This document shows positions 1 to 9,078 of a stretch of 38,126 bases of DNA, in pieces (position 1 is the first letter of the stretch; each line of letters begins with the position of its first letter). A program made the position numbers and the translations under genes. The stretch is from JAWOFN01 sp046497505 [NCBI: bacterium]. Its GTDB lineage: Bacteria; Blakebacterota; Blakebacteria; Blakebacterales. The stretch covers positions 1 to 38,126 of the forward strand of contig JAWOFN010000090.1 of NCBI GenBank assembly GCA_046497505.1. The letters run 5' to 3'. The notes under the pieces are model-generated. The model was not told the origin of the DNA. It did no database searches and worked only from the letters and a program-made list of their open reading frames with translations.

Positions 1-85
1 GGAGCAGGAGCAGGAACAGGAACAGGAGCCCGAACACCCGGACGGGCAGCGTCGTCCCTCGAGATATCGCGGTCATCGTTCGCAT
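1..85 (-). CDS. Start of a secreted or membrane protein gene (partial, runs off the left edge)
   Basis: An open frame starts at ATG 85-83 and stays open to base 1 (28 codons). It begins with a basic N-terminus (MRTMTAISRG), then a strongly hydrophobic run of Leu, Phe, Val and Gly (about residues 15-28). This is typical of a signal peptide or first membrane helix. GAGG lies five bases before the ATG, with AGGAGG a little further upstream. The gene lies downstream of the TetR gene on the same strand, with a candidate TetR operator between them, so it is probably the regulator's target. An efflux-pump membrane-fusion protein would fit that arrangement, but too little sequence is visible to name it. 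The product is inference only. Confidence 0.5.
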   Translation of the reverse strand, partial: MRTMTAISRGTTLPVRVFGLLFLFLLLL

Positions 86-135
86 CAGGTCCTCGTCCTC
101 CTCATCCTCTTGTTCCTTCGGCTGAGTCCCCACGT

Positions 136-191
136 CCGGTTCCGATCCCCCGGGCTCGGTGTCCCCATGCCCGGCTCCGATCCCCGGGCTC
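136..191. repeat. Short direct repeat, two copies 35 bp apart
   Basis: A unit CCGGYTCCGATCCCCCGGGCT-like occurs at 136-157 and again at 171-191. The copies differ by a C/T change and one missing C. Each contains the palindromic core CCCGGG. The repeat sits in the untranslated stretch between the tetR stop and the left-edge gene. No function is evident. It could be a local tandem duplication with 35-bp period, or a pair of protein-binding sites in the leader. Confidence 0.5.
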
Positions 192-243
192 CATCGCGCC
201 TCCGGCCGTCCCGGTCATCACCGGGTCCCGCCGGGCCCTTCTT

Positions 244-258
244 GTTCACAGTGTTAAC
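244..258. promoter_or_regulatory. Candidate TetR operator, copy 2
   Basis: GTTCACAGTGTTAAC is an imperfect palindrome (GTTnAC-N3-GTnAAC). It matches the 15-bp palindrome overlapping the tetR start (882-896), giving the shared form GTTnACAnTGTnAAC. It lies 23 bases past the tetR stop and about 160 bases before the left-edge gene. That position suits control of that gene by the TetR protein. The match is seen in the sequence; binding by this TetR is inferred. Confidence 0.55.
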
Positions 259-281
259 CGATATGCCCCGGCAGTGGGGGG

Positions 282-881
282 TCAGCCGGGGGGACGCAGG
301 CCTTCGAAGACCTGCTCCATGCTCTTCCAGTAGAGTTCCTCGAACTCCTCCTCCGATGCGCAGCGGGCCCCGCCCCCGATGTACAGGGCCACCAGGCCGT
401 GGGAGTGGGCCCAGACCGTGAAAGCGGTCAGTTCCGGGTCCTCCTCCCTGAATACGCCCGAATCCATCATCTCGCGGATCCGGTCCACCAGGAACTGGAA
501 CGACTTCTGGAACTTCTCCCGGGCGTTCTCCGGGAGCTCGTGATAGCCCAGCTCCTCCGCAGGCGCCATGAAACAGACCTTGTAGTAATGGGGCTGTTCC
601 AGACCGAAACGGAGATAGGCGTCTCCCGCGGATCGGAATCGTTCCCCGGGGGACTCCCCGCCAAGCGATTCCCACATGTAGCTGGAGAAGACCCGGAACC
701 CCTCCTCGAAGACCGCCATGAGGAGGTGCTCCTTGTCCTCGAAATGCCGGTAGATGGCCGTTGCCGAGATCTCCGCGCACTTCGCCACCCCGCGCATGGT
801 CACTCCCTGGAGGCCGCCCTCCAGGTAGAGGTCGCGCGCGCAACTGAGGATCCGGCTCCGTGTCTCCTGGCTGTCTGTCAT
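282..881 (-). CDS. TetR/AcrR-family transcriptional regulator
   Basis: A 199-residue DNA-binding repressor of the one-component TetR family. Residues about 5-50 form the helix-turn-helix domain: SRILSCARDLYLEGG, then TMRGVAKCAEISATAIYRHF, which has the usual A-I-Y-x-H-F recognition helix. The C-terminal half is an all-helical ligand pocket ending in HSHGLVALYIGGG, which resembles the WHG-type TetR C-terminal domain. An in-frame ATG 39 bases upstream exists, but ATG 881 aligns with the family start. There is no Shine-Dalgarno sequence before ATG 881. A -10-like TACATT lies six bases upstream, so the mRNA may be leaderless. The palindrome 882-896 touches the start codon, which suggests autorepression. 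The ligand is unknown. A truncated secretion or efflux-like gene follows downstream. Confidence 0.9.
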   Translation of the reverse strand: MTDSQETRSRILSCARDLYLEGGLQGVTMRGVAKCAEISATAIYRHFEDKEHLLMAVFEEGFRVFSSYMWESLGGESPGERFRSAGDAYLRFGLEQPHYYKVCFMAPAEELGYHELPENAREKFQKSFQFLVDRIREMMDSGVFREEDPELTAFTVWAHSHGLVALYIGGGARCASEEEFEELYWKSMEQVFEGLRPPG

Positions 882-896
882 GTTAACAATGTAAAC
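882..896. promoter_or_regulatory. Candidate TetR operator, copy 1, overlapping the tetR promoter
   Basis: GTTAACAATGTAAAC is a near-perfect 15-bp palindrome (GTTWAC-N3-GTWAAC) directly before the tetR start codon and covering its likely -10 element (TACATT on the minus strand). Its half-sites recur at 244-258. Placement over the tetR promoter is the usual arrangement for autorepression in this family. The hybrid kinase gene diverges from here and starts about 100 bases away, so it could also be affected. Confidence 0.6.
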
Positions 897-994
897 TAAA
901 GATCGCCTCTTTTTGCGCAAGCGCTCTCTGCCGGGTTCCCTCGATCCCGGGGTTCTGGTATCCTCACCGCATCACCCGCGACCCGGAGACCCGC

Positions 995-3499
995 GTGCAG
1001 CTCCGCACCTTGGCGCTCATATGGGCCGGTCTGGCCCTGCTGCTCTCCCTTGCCGCATTCCGCTACCTGGAGGGAGAGCACGCGGAGACGGTGGCGGAGG
1101 TCGAAAGGGCCCTCTCCTTCCACGCCGATGCTTACAAACGCTCCATCCAGGGGTGGCTCGAGGAACGAGAAGGGGACATCGCCGTGCTCTCCGCCAACCC
1201 GGCCCTGGCAAACTATCTCTACCGCCTCGAGAGGTCGGAGGCGGGACCCGACTCCCCGCAGGCTGCCAGAGCGCGGAGCATCCTGACCGCCTCGGCCAAC
1301 GCCTACGACTTCCATGGCGCCTACCTCCTGGACCTGGCAGGCGACGCGGTCCTGGCTTCCGTGGGGGCAGAGCCCCCCGACACGCTCCTCTCGGCAGCAA
1401 GCCGGCACGCCCTCTCCGAGGGGGAGGTCGTCCGTATGGGGCCTGGGGAGCGGGTCGGAGACCACGACCTGGTCTATGCAGGTCCGGTCCGGGGGGAGAC
1501 CCCGGGAGGCCGCATCCGTCCGGACGAGGGGGGGGTCCTGGGTGTGGTGGCGGTGAAGGCGGATCCCCTGGGTCAGCCCATGGCCGTGCTCCCCACCCAG
1601 GTCATCGGGTTCGACACGGGGGAACTCGTGCTCACCCGCCAGGAGGAAGGGGGAGTCCGGTACCTCACCCCCCTGCGGTTCCGGGAAGGCACCCCCCGGG
1701 GTGTCCTGTTGACAGACCCTTGGAGCGATTTGGCCGCCCGCAACGCCCTGGATGGAGAGAAGGGTTTCGGTCGCTACACCGATTACCGGGGTACCGCGGT
1801 CTTCGCCGCCACCCGGGGGGTCGAGGCGACCGGATGGGGGCTGGTGATCAAGGCGGACCGGAGCGAGGTCCTGGCGGCCCACCGGGAGGAACGGGGGGTG
1901 GTGTTCTTCGCCCTCTTCGCCCTCCTGGCCGCCGTGGGAGCGGCCTTCTACGCCCTATGGTCCGGAGGCCAGCGTGCCCATGCCGAGGCCCTTGCCCGGC
2001 GGGACCGACGGTTCCGAGAGCTCTTCGACCTCAACCCGCTGCCGATGTGGATCTACGACCTCCGGACCCTGCGTTTCCTGGAGGTGAACCGGGCAGCGGT
2101 GGAACGCTACGGCTGGACCCGGGAGCAGTTCCTGGAGATGACGATCCGCCAGATCCGTCCCGAAGAGGAACTGGAGCACTTCGACGAGCACCTCCGGCAT
2201 CGCCGGGTGCGTGACCGGAGTCAGGAAGAGGGGGTCCACCGCACCCGGCAGGGGGAGGAGGTCCTGGCCGAGTTGACCACCACCCGGGTGGAGTTCGAGG
2301 GGCAGGATGCGGTGATGGTGGTCGCCCGGGACGTGACCGAGGAACGCCGGCTCCAGGAGCGTCTGCGAGAGGCCCAGAAGATGGAGGCGGTGGGACGCCT
2401 GGCCGGGGGGATCGCCCACGATTTCAACAACCTCCTGACGGCCATTCTGGGCTACGGGGAGATGGCCTCCAGCCGGCTTGAGAGCGAGAAGGCCCGGCAA
2501 CAGATCGAGCAGGTCCTGGATGCCGCCCGCCGGGCCGAACGCCTAACCAGCCAGCTCCTGGCCTTCAGCAGGAAGCAGATCCTCCAGCCCAGGATCCTCA
2601 ACCTCAGCCGGCTGGTCGGGGAGATGGACCGGATGCTCCGCCGCCTCATCGGCGAGGACATCGAGCTGGCCACGGTCATCGACCCGGACCTGGAGTGCGT
2701 GAGTGCCGACCCGGGCCAGGTCGAGCAGGTCATCATGAACCTGGCGGTGAACGCCCGGGATGCCATGCCGGAAGGGGGGGAGCTCACCATCGAGGTACGC
2801 AACACCGAACTCGACGCAGCCTACGCCGCTTCACACGAAGAGGTGGGGCCGGGACCCTACGTGCTGCTGGCCGTCAGCGACACGGGCGTCGGGATGGACG
2901 CGGAGACGGCCAGCCAGGCCTTCGAGCCTTTCTTCACCACGAAGGAAAAGGGGAAGGGGACCGGCCTGGGGCTCGCCACCGTCTACGGTATCGCGAAGCA
3001 GAGCGGGGGGCACGCCGCCATCTACAGCGAGGTGGGGGAGGGGACCACGGTGCGCTTCTACCTTCCCCGGATCCCCTGCGGGGAAGTGGAGTACCACCCC
3101 CCCGTCCGGGAGGACGCCGCCCCCACCGGCGGGGAGACGATCCTGGTGGCGGAGGACGACGACCTGGTCCGCCGCCTGGCGGTGAGCGTCCTGGAAGGCC
3201 TGGGCTACACGGTGGTGGAAGCCGGGAACGGACTGGAAGCCCTGGACCGGGTGAGGGAGGGCGGGCTCCGTCCCCACCTCCTCCTCACCGACGTGGTCAT
3301 GCCCGAGATGAGCGGGAAGGACCTGACGAAGATTCTCATGGAGGAGGTGCCCTCCCTCAGGGTGCTCTACATGTCCGGCTACACGGACAACGCTATCATC
3401 CACCACGGCGTGCTGGAGGAGGACATCGACTTCATCGAGAAGCCCTTCACCCCCGTGATCCTGGCCCGACGGGTGCGGGAGGCCCTGGACAGGGGGTGA
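995..3499 (+). CDS. Hybrid sensor histidine kinase with extracytoplasmic sensor, PAS and receiver domains
   Basis: An 834-residue membrane sensor kinase. Residues 5-22 and about 300-322 are membrane helices that flank a roughly 275-residue periplasmic domain of likely Cache/CHASE type. A PAS domain follows (about 335-450, with typical [12 protein letters not shown]). Then comes a HisKA dimerisation helix with phospho-acceptor H475 in IAHDFNN. The HATPase domain has the N box near 586 ([10 protein letters not shown]), DTGVGMD, and [13 protein letters not shown]-terminal receiver domain has acidic residues AEDDD, phospho-acceptor D766 in [13 protein letters not shown], and K816 in EKPF. The GTG start at 995 puts the first helix at the N-terminus; CGGAG upstream is a weak ribosome site. 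The build resembles single-gene PAS/HisKA/REC hybrids whose output goes to a separate phosphotransfer or regulator protein. None is adjacent here. The ligand is unknown. Confidence 0.92.
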   Translation: MQLRTLALIWAGLALLLSLAAFRYLEGEHAETVAEVERALSFHADAYKRSIQGWLEEREGDIAVLSANPALANYLYRLERSEAGPDSPQAARARSILTASANAYDFHGAYLLDLAGDAVLASVGAEPPDTLLSAASRHALSEGEVVRMGPGERVGDHDLVYAGPVRGETPGGRIRPDEGGVLGVVAVKADPLGQPMAVLPTQVIGFDTGELVLTRQEEGGVRYLTPLRFREGTPRGVLLTDPWSDLAARNALDGEKGFGRYTDYRGTAVFAATRGVEATGWGLVIKADRSEVLAAHREERGVVFFALFALLAAVGAAFYALWSGGQRAHAEALARRDRRFRELFDLNPLPMWIYDLRTLRFLEVNRAAVERYGWTREQFLEMTIRQIRPEEELEHFDEHLRHRRVRDRSQEEGVHRTRQGEEVLAELTTTRVEFEGQDAVMVVARDVTEERRLQERLREAQKMEAVGRLAGGIAHDFNNLLTAILGYGEMASSRLESEKARQQIEQVLDAARRAERLTSQLLAFSRKQILQPRILNLSRLVGEMDRMLRRLIGEDIELATVIDPDLECVSADPGQVEQVIMNLAVNARDAMPEGGELTIEVRNTELDAAYAASHEEVGPGPYVLLAVSDTGVGMDAETASQAFEPFFTTKEKGKGTGLGLATVYGIAKQSGGHAAIYSEVGEGTTVRFYLPRIPCGEVEYHPPVREDAAPTGGETILVAEDDDLVRRLAVSVLEGLGYTVVEAGNGLEALDRVREGGLRPHLLLTDVVMPEMSGKDLTKILMEEVPSLRVLYMSGYTDNAIIHHGVLEEDIDFIEKPFTPVILARRVREALDRG

Positions 3500-3564
3500 T
3501 CCTGCCCTCGATACCGATCCGGGCCCGCCGGTCCCGGCAGGCCCCCTGCAGGGCCTGAACGAAG

Positions 3565-3594
3565 GAGGACGGCCCCGGACCCGGGACCGCCCTC
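3565..3594 (+). terminator. Strong GC hairpin after the hybrid kinase gene
   Basis: GAGG at 3565-3568 pairs with CCTC at 3591-3594. Inside them CGGCCCCGG pairs with CCGGGACCG with one mismatch and a very short loop. There is no T-run after it. It lies 65 bases past the kinase stop codon and ends nine bases before the group II intron boundary. Some bacterial group II introns insert just downstream of terminator hairpins. It may therefore be both the kinase transcript end and the intron target. Confidence 0.45.
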
Positions 3595-3603
3595 ACCGTC
3601 TGT

Positions 3604-4260
3604 GTGCGCCAGGCATGGCGCGCAGCGCCAGGGCTGGCGCTGTCAACCGGGGAGCGAAAGTGAACCGGGAAGTGACTTGGAGGTGAGAGTCCTCTGGGGG
3701 CCCCGAGTGCCGGGAACCCCTGGCCGAACAGCAACCGCTGCTCTGTGAGGAGACGCGGGAAGGAAGCTGGAGGCAAAGCTCCGGCCCGAGGAACACGAAC
3801 CGCATACGAGGCGGCCGCCGGGTGGGCGAGGGGACACAACGACCTGAAGCCCGATGGCACCCCGGACCGGGCGGGCGTAGATGCGGCGGGCTTATGGAGC
3901 GAAGGTCACGCGCCTTACCCTGGGAGATCTCGCTTTGTGCCTGAAAGGGTGACGTCGCGCGAGCGGCGGAGCGAGGAGTCAGCCGAGGCCATAGTAGCCG
4001 CGCGCACAGCGGCGAAGGGCCGAACAGGTGGAGCCGAACCGGCACCGAGGACTTGTATGGACCGTGAAGGCGCAGAGAAGAAGGCTGAGAGGCCGGAGAC
4101 CTCCGGGAGAGCAGGCGGCGGAACCGCCGAGGGCAGCGGAAGGTCGCGTCAACCGGTCCCGGCGTCCGAGGGGAAGGCCGGTCCTCGCATGTTCCACGTG
4201 AACCGCCGGATACAGCCAAGGGTCATGCCTACCGGTGCGACGCGCCACGCCCTACCCGAT
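3604..4260 (+). mobile_element. Relic ORF-less group II intron
   Basis: This 657-base stretch between the kinase gene and tilS has no plausible protein gene but carries the conserved primary sequence of bacterial group II intron ribozymes. The 5' end is GTGCG followed by the short pairing GCGCC/GGCGC. Conserved blocks include AAGTGACTTGGAGGTGAGAG (3672-3691), GGAAGGAAGCTGGAGGCAAA (3759-3778), GAGGAACACGAACCGCATAC (3787-3806), CTTACCCTGGGAGATCT (3913-3929) and GAGTCAGCCGAGGCCATAGT (3976-3995), the last normally just before the intron-encoded reverse transcriptase. Here only about 200 bases follow instead of the usual 1.2-1.8 kb gene. A GAACCGCCGG...CCGGTG block (4200-4237) resembles a degenerate domain V, and CCTACCCGAT (4251-4260) resembles an intron 3' end. 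The intron protein is therefore lost; any splicing would need a protein acting in trans. Recognition is from memory of family sequences, not from a search. Confidence 0.75.
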
Positions 4261-4268
4261 CAGGGGCC

Positions 4269-5732
4269 ATGAAGACGCAGCACGTCATCACACTCGACAC
4301 CCGGCATCTGCCGGAGGGCATCCCGGTCGTCGTCGCCTGTTCGGGGGGCGGTGACAGCATGGCCCTGCTGCACCTGGTCGCCCGGGAGGCGCCCGGGCGG
4401 GGCTGGGAGGCGGAGGTGGCCCACCTCGACCACGGCATGCGGCCCGGCTCGGCCGAGGACGCTGCCTTCGTGGCGGAGCAGGCACGGACCCTCGGACTGC
4501 CGGTGACGGTGGAGAGGGAGGAGGTGGCGGCCGCCCGGCGGGGCGGGGAGAGCCTGGAAGCGGCGGCACGGAGGCTGCGCTACGGCTTCCTCCGGGGGGT
4601 GATGCGGCGGCGGGGGGAGGGGGCGGTGACGGTCACCGGCCACACCGCCGACGACCAGGTCGAGACGGTGGCCCTCCGCCTGGAGCGCAGGGCGGGCCTC
4701 CGGGGGATGCGGGGCATCCTCCCGGTCCGCGATGACGGGGTCGTCCGGCCCCTGCTCGGGGTCCGGCGCCGGGAACTGCGGGCGTGGCTCCTCGGGGAGG
4801 GGATCGCCTGGCGGGAGGACCCCACGAACCGGGACACCGGCATCCCCCGCAACCTCTGGCGGGCCCGGATCGCGGGGCTGGAGGAGGGGATGCAGGGGGA
4901 GCTGGCGGAGGCGTGCGGGGTCCTGACCGCCGCGAGCCGTCGACTCCACCCCCCGCTGTCCTCTCTGGCCGGCTGGTGGGCGGCCCGGGAGGCCCCGCGG
5001 GACCTGATGAGGGGGGAGTTTCTCCTTGAACGTCCACCGTCCGCCGAGCATTTTTCAGGATTGGACCATGCCCTCCTGGATGCGGCCCTGAAGGCGTCAG
5101 GAGCCGACCCCCGGACCGTCTCGCGGCGGCTGCGCACCGCGCTCATCGCGCGTCTGAGACCGTCGACCCCGGTTTCCCGCGGGACCGGCCTGTACCGTGT
5201 CTCGTCGGGGATCTGGGTGGAGACCACCGGGGAGGGCCTCCTCTTCACCACGCGGGGCGGCCCCCACTGGGAGCAGGGCGAGGTGCCTGCAGTCTCCTTC
5301 CCCCTGGCGCGGGCAGTCCGGGAGGAGGTGCGGCTGCACCTGCCGAGGGGAGGCGCGGTGGAGGGCCGCCCGCTCCCCGGAGCGGGAGGAGGTGGGGAGG
5401 ATGTGCCGGGCAGACCCGACGGGCAGAGCAGGATCGTGGTGGACGCCGCCCGGTTCCCGGACGTGTTGACGGTACGGTATCCGATGGCGGGCGACCGCAT
5501 GGTACCCTTCGGGATGGAGGGGCGCCGGCGCCTCAAGGACCTCATGCGCGAGGCCGGTGTGCCCCGGGTGCGCAGGGGAAGGCTGCCCGTGCTGGCCCGC
5601 GACGGGGAGATCCTCTGGCTGGGCGGGGTCCGGGCCTCCGAGGCATGCCGGGCGGACCCGGCATCGGGGCGTCTGGCGGTGCTGGACTTCCGGATGGACG
5701 GGAGCAGGGGAGGAGGAACCCGCGACGGCTGA
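4269..5732 (+). CDS. tilS: tRNA(Ile)-lysidine synthase
   Basis: TilS joins lysine to C34 of the CAU-anticodon isoleucine tRNA so that it reads AUA; it is an essential cytoplasmic ATP-dependent N-type ligase. The 487-residue protein has the PP-loop SGGGDS at about 25-30, the downstream LDHGMRPGSAEDAAF, and GHTADDQVETVALRLERRAGLRGM, all characteristic. A linker and the C-terminal TilS substrate-binding domain follow (about 395-475: TVRYPMAGDRMVPFGM, LKDLMREAGVPR, LWLGGVRASE). The ATG lies only eight bases beyond the likely 3' end of the relic intron, with AGGGG just before it, so the leader of this operon runs through intron sequence. It is the first gene of a plus-strand operon; hpt follows after ten bases, as in many bacteria. 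Confidence 0.93.
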   Translation: MKTQHVITLDTRHLPEGIPVVVACSGGGDSMALLHLVAREAPGRGWEAEVAHLDHGMRPGSAEDAAFVAEQARTLGLPVTVEREEVAAARRGGESLEAAARRLRYGFLRGVMRRRGEGAVTVTGHTADDQVETVALRLERRAGLRGMRGILPVRDDGVVRPLLGVRRRELRAWLLGEGIAWREDPTNRDTGIPRNLWRARIAGLEEGMQGELAEACGVLTAASRRLHPPLSSLAGWWAAREAPRDLMRGEFLLERPPSAEHFSGLDHALLDAALKASGADPRTVSRRLRTALIARLRPSTPVSRGTGLYRVSSGIWVETTGEGLLFTTRGGPHWEQGEVPAVSFPLARAVREEVRLHLPRGGAVEGRPLPGAGGGGEDVPGRPDGQSRIVVDAARFPDVLTVRYPMAGDRMVPFGMEGRRRLKDLMREAGVPRVRRGRLPVLARDGEILWLGGVRASEACRADPASGRLAVLDFRMDGSRGGGTRDG

Positions 5733-5742
5733 ACGAGACATC

Positions 5743-6279
5743 ATGCCGCAGCCCCTGCTGTCCGCGGAGCGGCTCCAGACGCGGATCGACGAGCTGGCCG
5801 CCCAGGTGGACCGGGACTACCGGGGGAAGACGCTGCTGGTCGTCTGTATCCTGAAGGGGTCGTACATCTTCACGGCGGACCTGACCCGCCGGCTCACCAT
5901 CCCCCATGAGATCGACTTCATGGCGGTCTCCTCCTACGAGGGAGGGACGGAATCCACCGGGAGGGTGACCATCACGAAGGACCTGCACCACGATGTGCGG
6001 GACAAACATCTGCTGCTCGTGGAGGACATCATCGACACGGGCAGCACCGTCCGGTTCCTCACCGAGGAGCTGGAAGAGCGCGGCCCGGCGTCGATCGCGG
6101 TGATGTCGCTGCTCAAGAAGGAGGGGAGAGGAGAGGAGAGCCCCCCGGCCCTGGAGTATTTGGGATTCACCATCCCCCCCGTGTTCGTCGTCGGCTACGG
6201 GCTGGACTACGCGGAACGGTATCGTCACCTTCCGTACGTGGCGACCCTCTCGGGCGTCCCCGAGGTCGACGAGATCTGA
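5743..6279 (+). CDS. hpt: Hypoxanthine phosphoribosyltransferase
   Basis: A purine-salvage enzyme that transfers ribose-5-phosphate from PRPP to hypoxanthine or guanine. The 178-residue length is normal for a bacterial Hpt. The PRPP-binding loop is VEDIIDTGST (E94, D95). Other family marks are LVVCILKGSYIF near the N-terminus, VSSYEGGTESTGRV for the flexible loop, and VVGYGLDYAERYRHLPYV at the C-terminus. The reading frame is open upstream inside tilS, but ATG 5743 aligns with the family start and lies ten bases after the tilS stop. The tilS-hpt-ftsH order is conserved in many bacterial phyla. The stop codon overlaps a possible ATG for ftsH. Confidence 0.94.
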   Translation: MPQPLLSAERLQTRIDELAAQVDRDYRGKTLLVVCILKGSYIFTADLTRRLTIPHEIDFMAVSSYEGGTESTGRVTITKDLHHDVRDKHLLLVEDIIDTGSTVRFLTEELEERGPASIAVMSLLKKEGRGEESPPALEYLGFTIPPVFVVGYGLDYAERYRHLPYVATLSGVPEVDEI

Positions 6280-6293
6280 TGGGCAGGAGGACT

Positions 6294-8495
6294 ATGAGCG
6301 ACAACAACCAGCCGTCCGGGCCGAAGGGCCCCAAGCGCGACCGCTTCCCCCCGCCCCCCCGGCCGGGGGACCGGAAGGAACGGCCCGAGGGCAGCGGCAA
6401 GAAGCCCGGAGGGGGCCGGTTCGACGGCTTCAGCCGGTCCCTGGCCTTCTGGGTCATCTTCATCATGCTGACCGTGATGGGCTATCAGCTCATCACCAGC
6501 GGCGGCGGGGACGAGATCGAGATCACCTATAACGAGTTCACCCAGCTGGTGGACGCGGGTCAGGTGGACGAACTCACCATCGTGGCCAACACCCAGGTGG
6601 AGGGGGGCCTCAGCACCCCCATCAACCGGCAGGTCGGCGGGGTCACCCGCACCTACCGGAGCATCAAGGTCACCCTCCCCGAGGGGATCATCGACAAGGA
6701 GATGCTGGAGCACTGGACCGACCAGGGGATCACCTACACCTTCGAGTCGGAGGACGTACCCTGGGTCCAGATCCTCTTCTCCACCCTCCCCTGGCTCCTC
6801 CTCATCGTCTTCTGGATCTTCATGATGCGGCAGATGCAGGGGGGACAGCGGGGGGTGTTCTCCTTCGGCAAGAGCAAGGCGAAGCTGCTCACCGGGGGGA
6901 AGGTGCAGGTCAACTTCAACGACGTGGCGGGCGCGGACGAGGCGAAGCAGGAACTCCAGGAGGTCATCGAGTTCCTGAAGGACCCCGGCAAGTTCCAGAA
7001 GCTGGGCGGACGGATCCCCAAGGGCGTGCTCCTGCTGGGTCCTCCCGGGACGGGGAAGACGCTGCTGGCCCGGGCCGTGGCGGGAGAGGCGGGGGTGCCC
7101 TTCTTCAGCCTCTCCGGTTCCGACTTCGTGGAGATGTTCGTGGGCGTGGGTGCGTCCCGCGTGCGCGACCTCTTCGAACAGGGGAAGAGCAGCGCCCCCT
7201 GCATCATCTTCATCGACGAGCTGGACGCGGTGGGGCGCCATCGGGGCGCCGGTCTGGGGGGCGGCCACGACGAGCGGGAACAGACCCTGAACGCCCTGCT
7301 GGTGGAGATGGACGGCTTCGAGTCGAACGACGGCGTGATCCTCATCGCCGCCACCAACCGTCCCGACGTCCTCGACCCCGCCCTGCTGCGCCCCGGGCGC
7401 TTCGACCGCCAGGTCGTCGTCGACCTGCCCGACGTGAACGGCCGGGAGGGGATCCTGAAGGTCCACACCCGGAACATCCCGCTGCACAAGGACGTGGACC
7501 TGAAGATCGTGGCCCGGACCACCCCGGGGCTCTCCGGTGCCGACCTCGCCAACCTGGTGAACGAGGCGGCCCTGCTGGCCGCCCGCTTCGACCGGGAGGC
7601 GGTGGGCATGGCCGACTTCGAGGAGGCCAAGGACAAGGTCATGATGGGCACCGAGCGCCGCAGCATGGTGATCCGGGACGAGGAGAAGCGGAAGATCGCC
7701 TACCACGAATCGGGACACGCCCTGATCGGCAAGCTGGTCAAGGGATCCGACCCGGTGCACAAGGTCACCATCATCCCCCGGGGCAGGGCCCTGGGCCTCA
7801 CCCACTACCTGCCCATCGACGACCGGCACATCCACGGCAAGGAGTACCTGGTGGGGAAGATCAAGCACCTGCTGGCAGGCCGTACCGCCGAGCTGCTCAT
7901 CTTCGACGAGGTGACCACCGGGGCAGGCAACGACATCCAGCGCGCCTCGGAGATCGCCCGCAAGATGGTCCAGGAGTGGGGCATGAGCGAACGGGTGGGT
8001 CCCCTCCACTACGGCGACGACCAGCAGGAGATCTTCCTGGGCAAGGCCATGGCCCAGCACAAGGAGCGGAGCGAGAAGATGGCGGAGCTCATCGACGAAG
8101 AGGTGAAGCACATCGTCGAGACCGCCGCCTCCGAGGTGGAACGCCTGCTGAAAAAGAACATCGAGGGGCTCAAGAACCTGGCGGAGACCCTGCTGGAGTA
8201 CGAGATCCTCTCCGGACCGGAGATCGACCTGGCCATCGAGGGCAGGCCCCTGGGCCGCGAGCCCGGCGAGCCGGAGGCCCCTTCGCACATGAGCCGGGAG
8301 GCGCTGAGTGCCGGCGCCCCGGAGGAGGCGTCCGAGCGGGAAGGAGAGGAGCCCCCGCAGCAGGAGTCCCCCGGGGAAGAGCCCTCCGAGGAGGAAGAGG
8401 ATAAGGCCCCCCCCCGGCCGGAGGACCGCCCCGCCCCGGGCCGGACGATCCCGGCCGCCGGGACCGACCTCGATGACCGACCGCCGACCACCTGA
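6294..8495 (+). CDS. ftsH: ATP-dependent zinc metalloprotease FtsH
   Basis: A membrane-anchored AAA+ protease that degrades misfolded membrane proteins and some regulators. Membrane helices lie at about 45-62 and 160-178 around a periplasmic domain. The AAA domain carries Walker A GPPGTGKT (249-256), Walker [12 protein letters not shown], and the second region of homology [20 protein letters not shown]. The peptidase domain has the zinc motif HESGH (H471), and the later zinc-ligand region is [11 protein letters not shown]. The last ~85 residues form an acidic, Pro/Glu-rich tail that looks disordered. An ATG at 6279 overlaps the hpt stop, but AGGAGG sits three bases before ATG 6294, so I chose the latter. 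The 3' end lies close to folE. Confidence 0.96.
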   Translation: MSDNNQPSGPKGPKRDRFPPPPRPGDRKERPEGSGKKPGGGRFDGFSRSLAFWVIFIMLTVMGYQLITSGGGDEIEITYNEFTQLVDAGQVDELTIVANTQVEGGLSTPINRQVGGVTRTYRSIKVTLPEGIIDKEMLEHWTDQGITYTFESEDVPWVQILFSTLPWLLLIVFWIFMMRQMQGGQRGVFSFGKSKAKLLTGGKVQVNFNDVAGADEAKQELQEVIEFLKDPGKFQKLGGRIPKGVLLLGPPGTGKTLLARAVAGEAGVPFFSLSGSDFVEMFVGVGASRVRDLFEQGKSSAPCIIFIDELDAVGRHRGAGLGGGHDEREQTLNALLVEMDGFESNDGVILIAATNRPDVLDPALLRPGRFDRQVVVDLPDVNGREGILKVHTRNIPLHKDVDLKIVARTTPGLSGADLANLVNEAALLAARFDREAVGMADFEEAKDKVMMGTERRSMVIRDEEKRKIAYHESGHALIGKLVKGSDPVHKVTIIPRGRALGLTHYLPIDDRHIHGKEYLVGKIKHLLAGRTAELLIFDEVTTGAGNDIQRASEIARKMVQEWGMSERVGPLHYGDDQQEIFLGKAMAQHKERSEKMAELIDEEVKHIVETAASEVERLLKKNIEGLKNLAETLLEYEILSGPEIDLAIEGRPLGREPGEPEAPSHMSREALSAGAPEEASEREGEEPPQQESPGEEPSEEEEDKAPPRPEDRPAPGRTIPAAGTDLDDRPPTT

Positions 8496-8511
8496 CCGGA
8501 ACGAGGAATCC

Positions 8512-9078
8512 GTGGACCGAGAGAAGATCATACGGGGCGTGGAACTCATCCTGGACGGGATCGGCGAGGACCGCGAGCGGGAGGGGCTGGAGCAGACGCC
8601 CCGGCGCATCGCCGACGCGTGCGAGGACATCTTCAGCGGGGTGGGGAGCCGCCCCGAGGGGGAGATCCGCCTCTTCCACACCGAGAACCACGATGAGATG
8701 ATCATCGTGAAGGACATCCCCTTCTACTCCATGTGCGAGCATCACCTGCTCCCCTTCTTCGGAAAGGCCCACTTCGCCTACATCCCCGACGGCAACCGGA
8801 TCACGGGGTTCTCGAGCCTGGTGCGCCTGCTCGAGCGGGCGGCCCACAGGCCCCAGCTCCAGGAGCGTCTCACCACCCAGGTGTGCGAGATGCTCAAGGA
8901 GGCGCTGCAGCCCCTGGGCGTGATGGTGCTCATCGAGGCCGAGCACCTCTGCATGACGATGCGGGGCGTGAAGAAGCCGGGTGCGAAGACCGTGACCTCC
9001 GCCATGCGGGGGCAGCTCCGCAAGGAGGCCAGCCGCATGGAGGCCCTGAGCCTCATCCGGGGGGGGACCTCCTCCTGA
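8512..9078 (+). CDS. folE: GTP cyclohydrolase I
   Basis: The first step of tetrahydrofolate synthesis: GTP to 7,8-dihydroneopterin triphosphate and formate, with catalytic zinc. The zinc ligands are visible: C75 and H78 in [10 protein letters not shown] and C147 in [10 protein letters not shown]. The signature [13 protein letters not shown] N-terminus ([20 protein letters not shown]) and the substrate loop [10 protein letters not shown] are also present. The start is GTG 8512 (188 residues) because GAGG precedes it by five bases and it lies just past the ftsH stop. ATG 8473 would give 201 residues and a 23-base overlap with ftsH. The next gene is folP, so two folate steps are coupled here; folB and folK are not in the window. 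Confidence 0.93.
   Translation: MDREKIIRGVELILDGIGEDREREGLEQTPRRIADACEDIFSGVGSRPEGEIRLFHTENHDEMIIVKDIPFYSMCEHHLLPFFGKAHFAYIPDGNRITGFSSLVRLLERAAHRPQLQERLTTQVCEMLKEALQPLGVMVLIEAEHLCMTMRGVKKPGAKTVTSAMRGQLRKEASRMEALSLIRGGTSS

Noticed and set aside
3745-4272. A 175-codon open frame across the intron relic
   Set aside because: It has no recognisable protein features, overlaps conserved ribozyme blocks, and is a by-product of high GC.
6225-8717. An 830-codon open frame antisense to ftsH
   Set aside because: His/Leu/Gly-rich reading of a GC-biased gene on the opposite strand; ftsH is certain. The same applies to the 740-codon antisense frame at 16989-19211.
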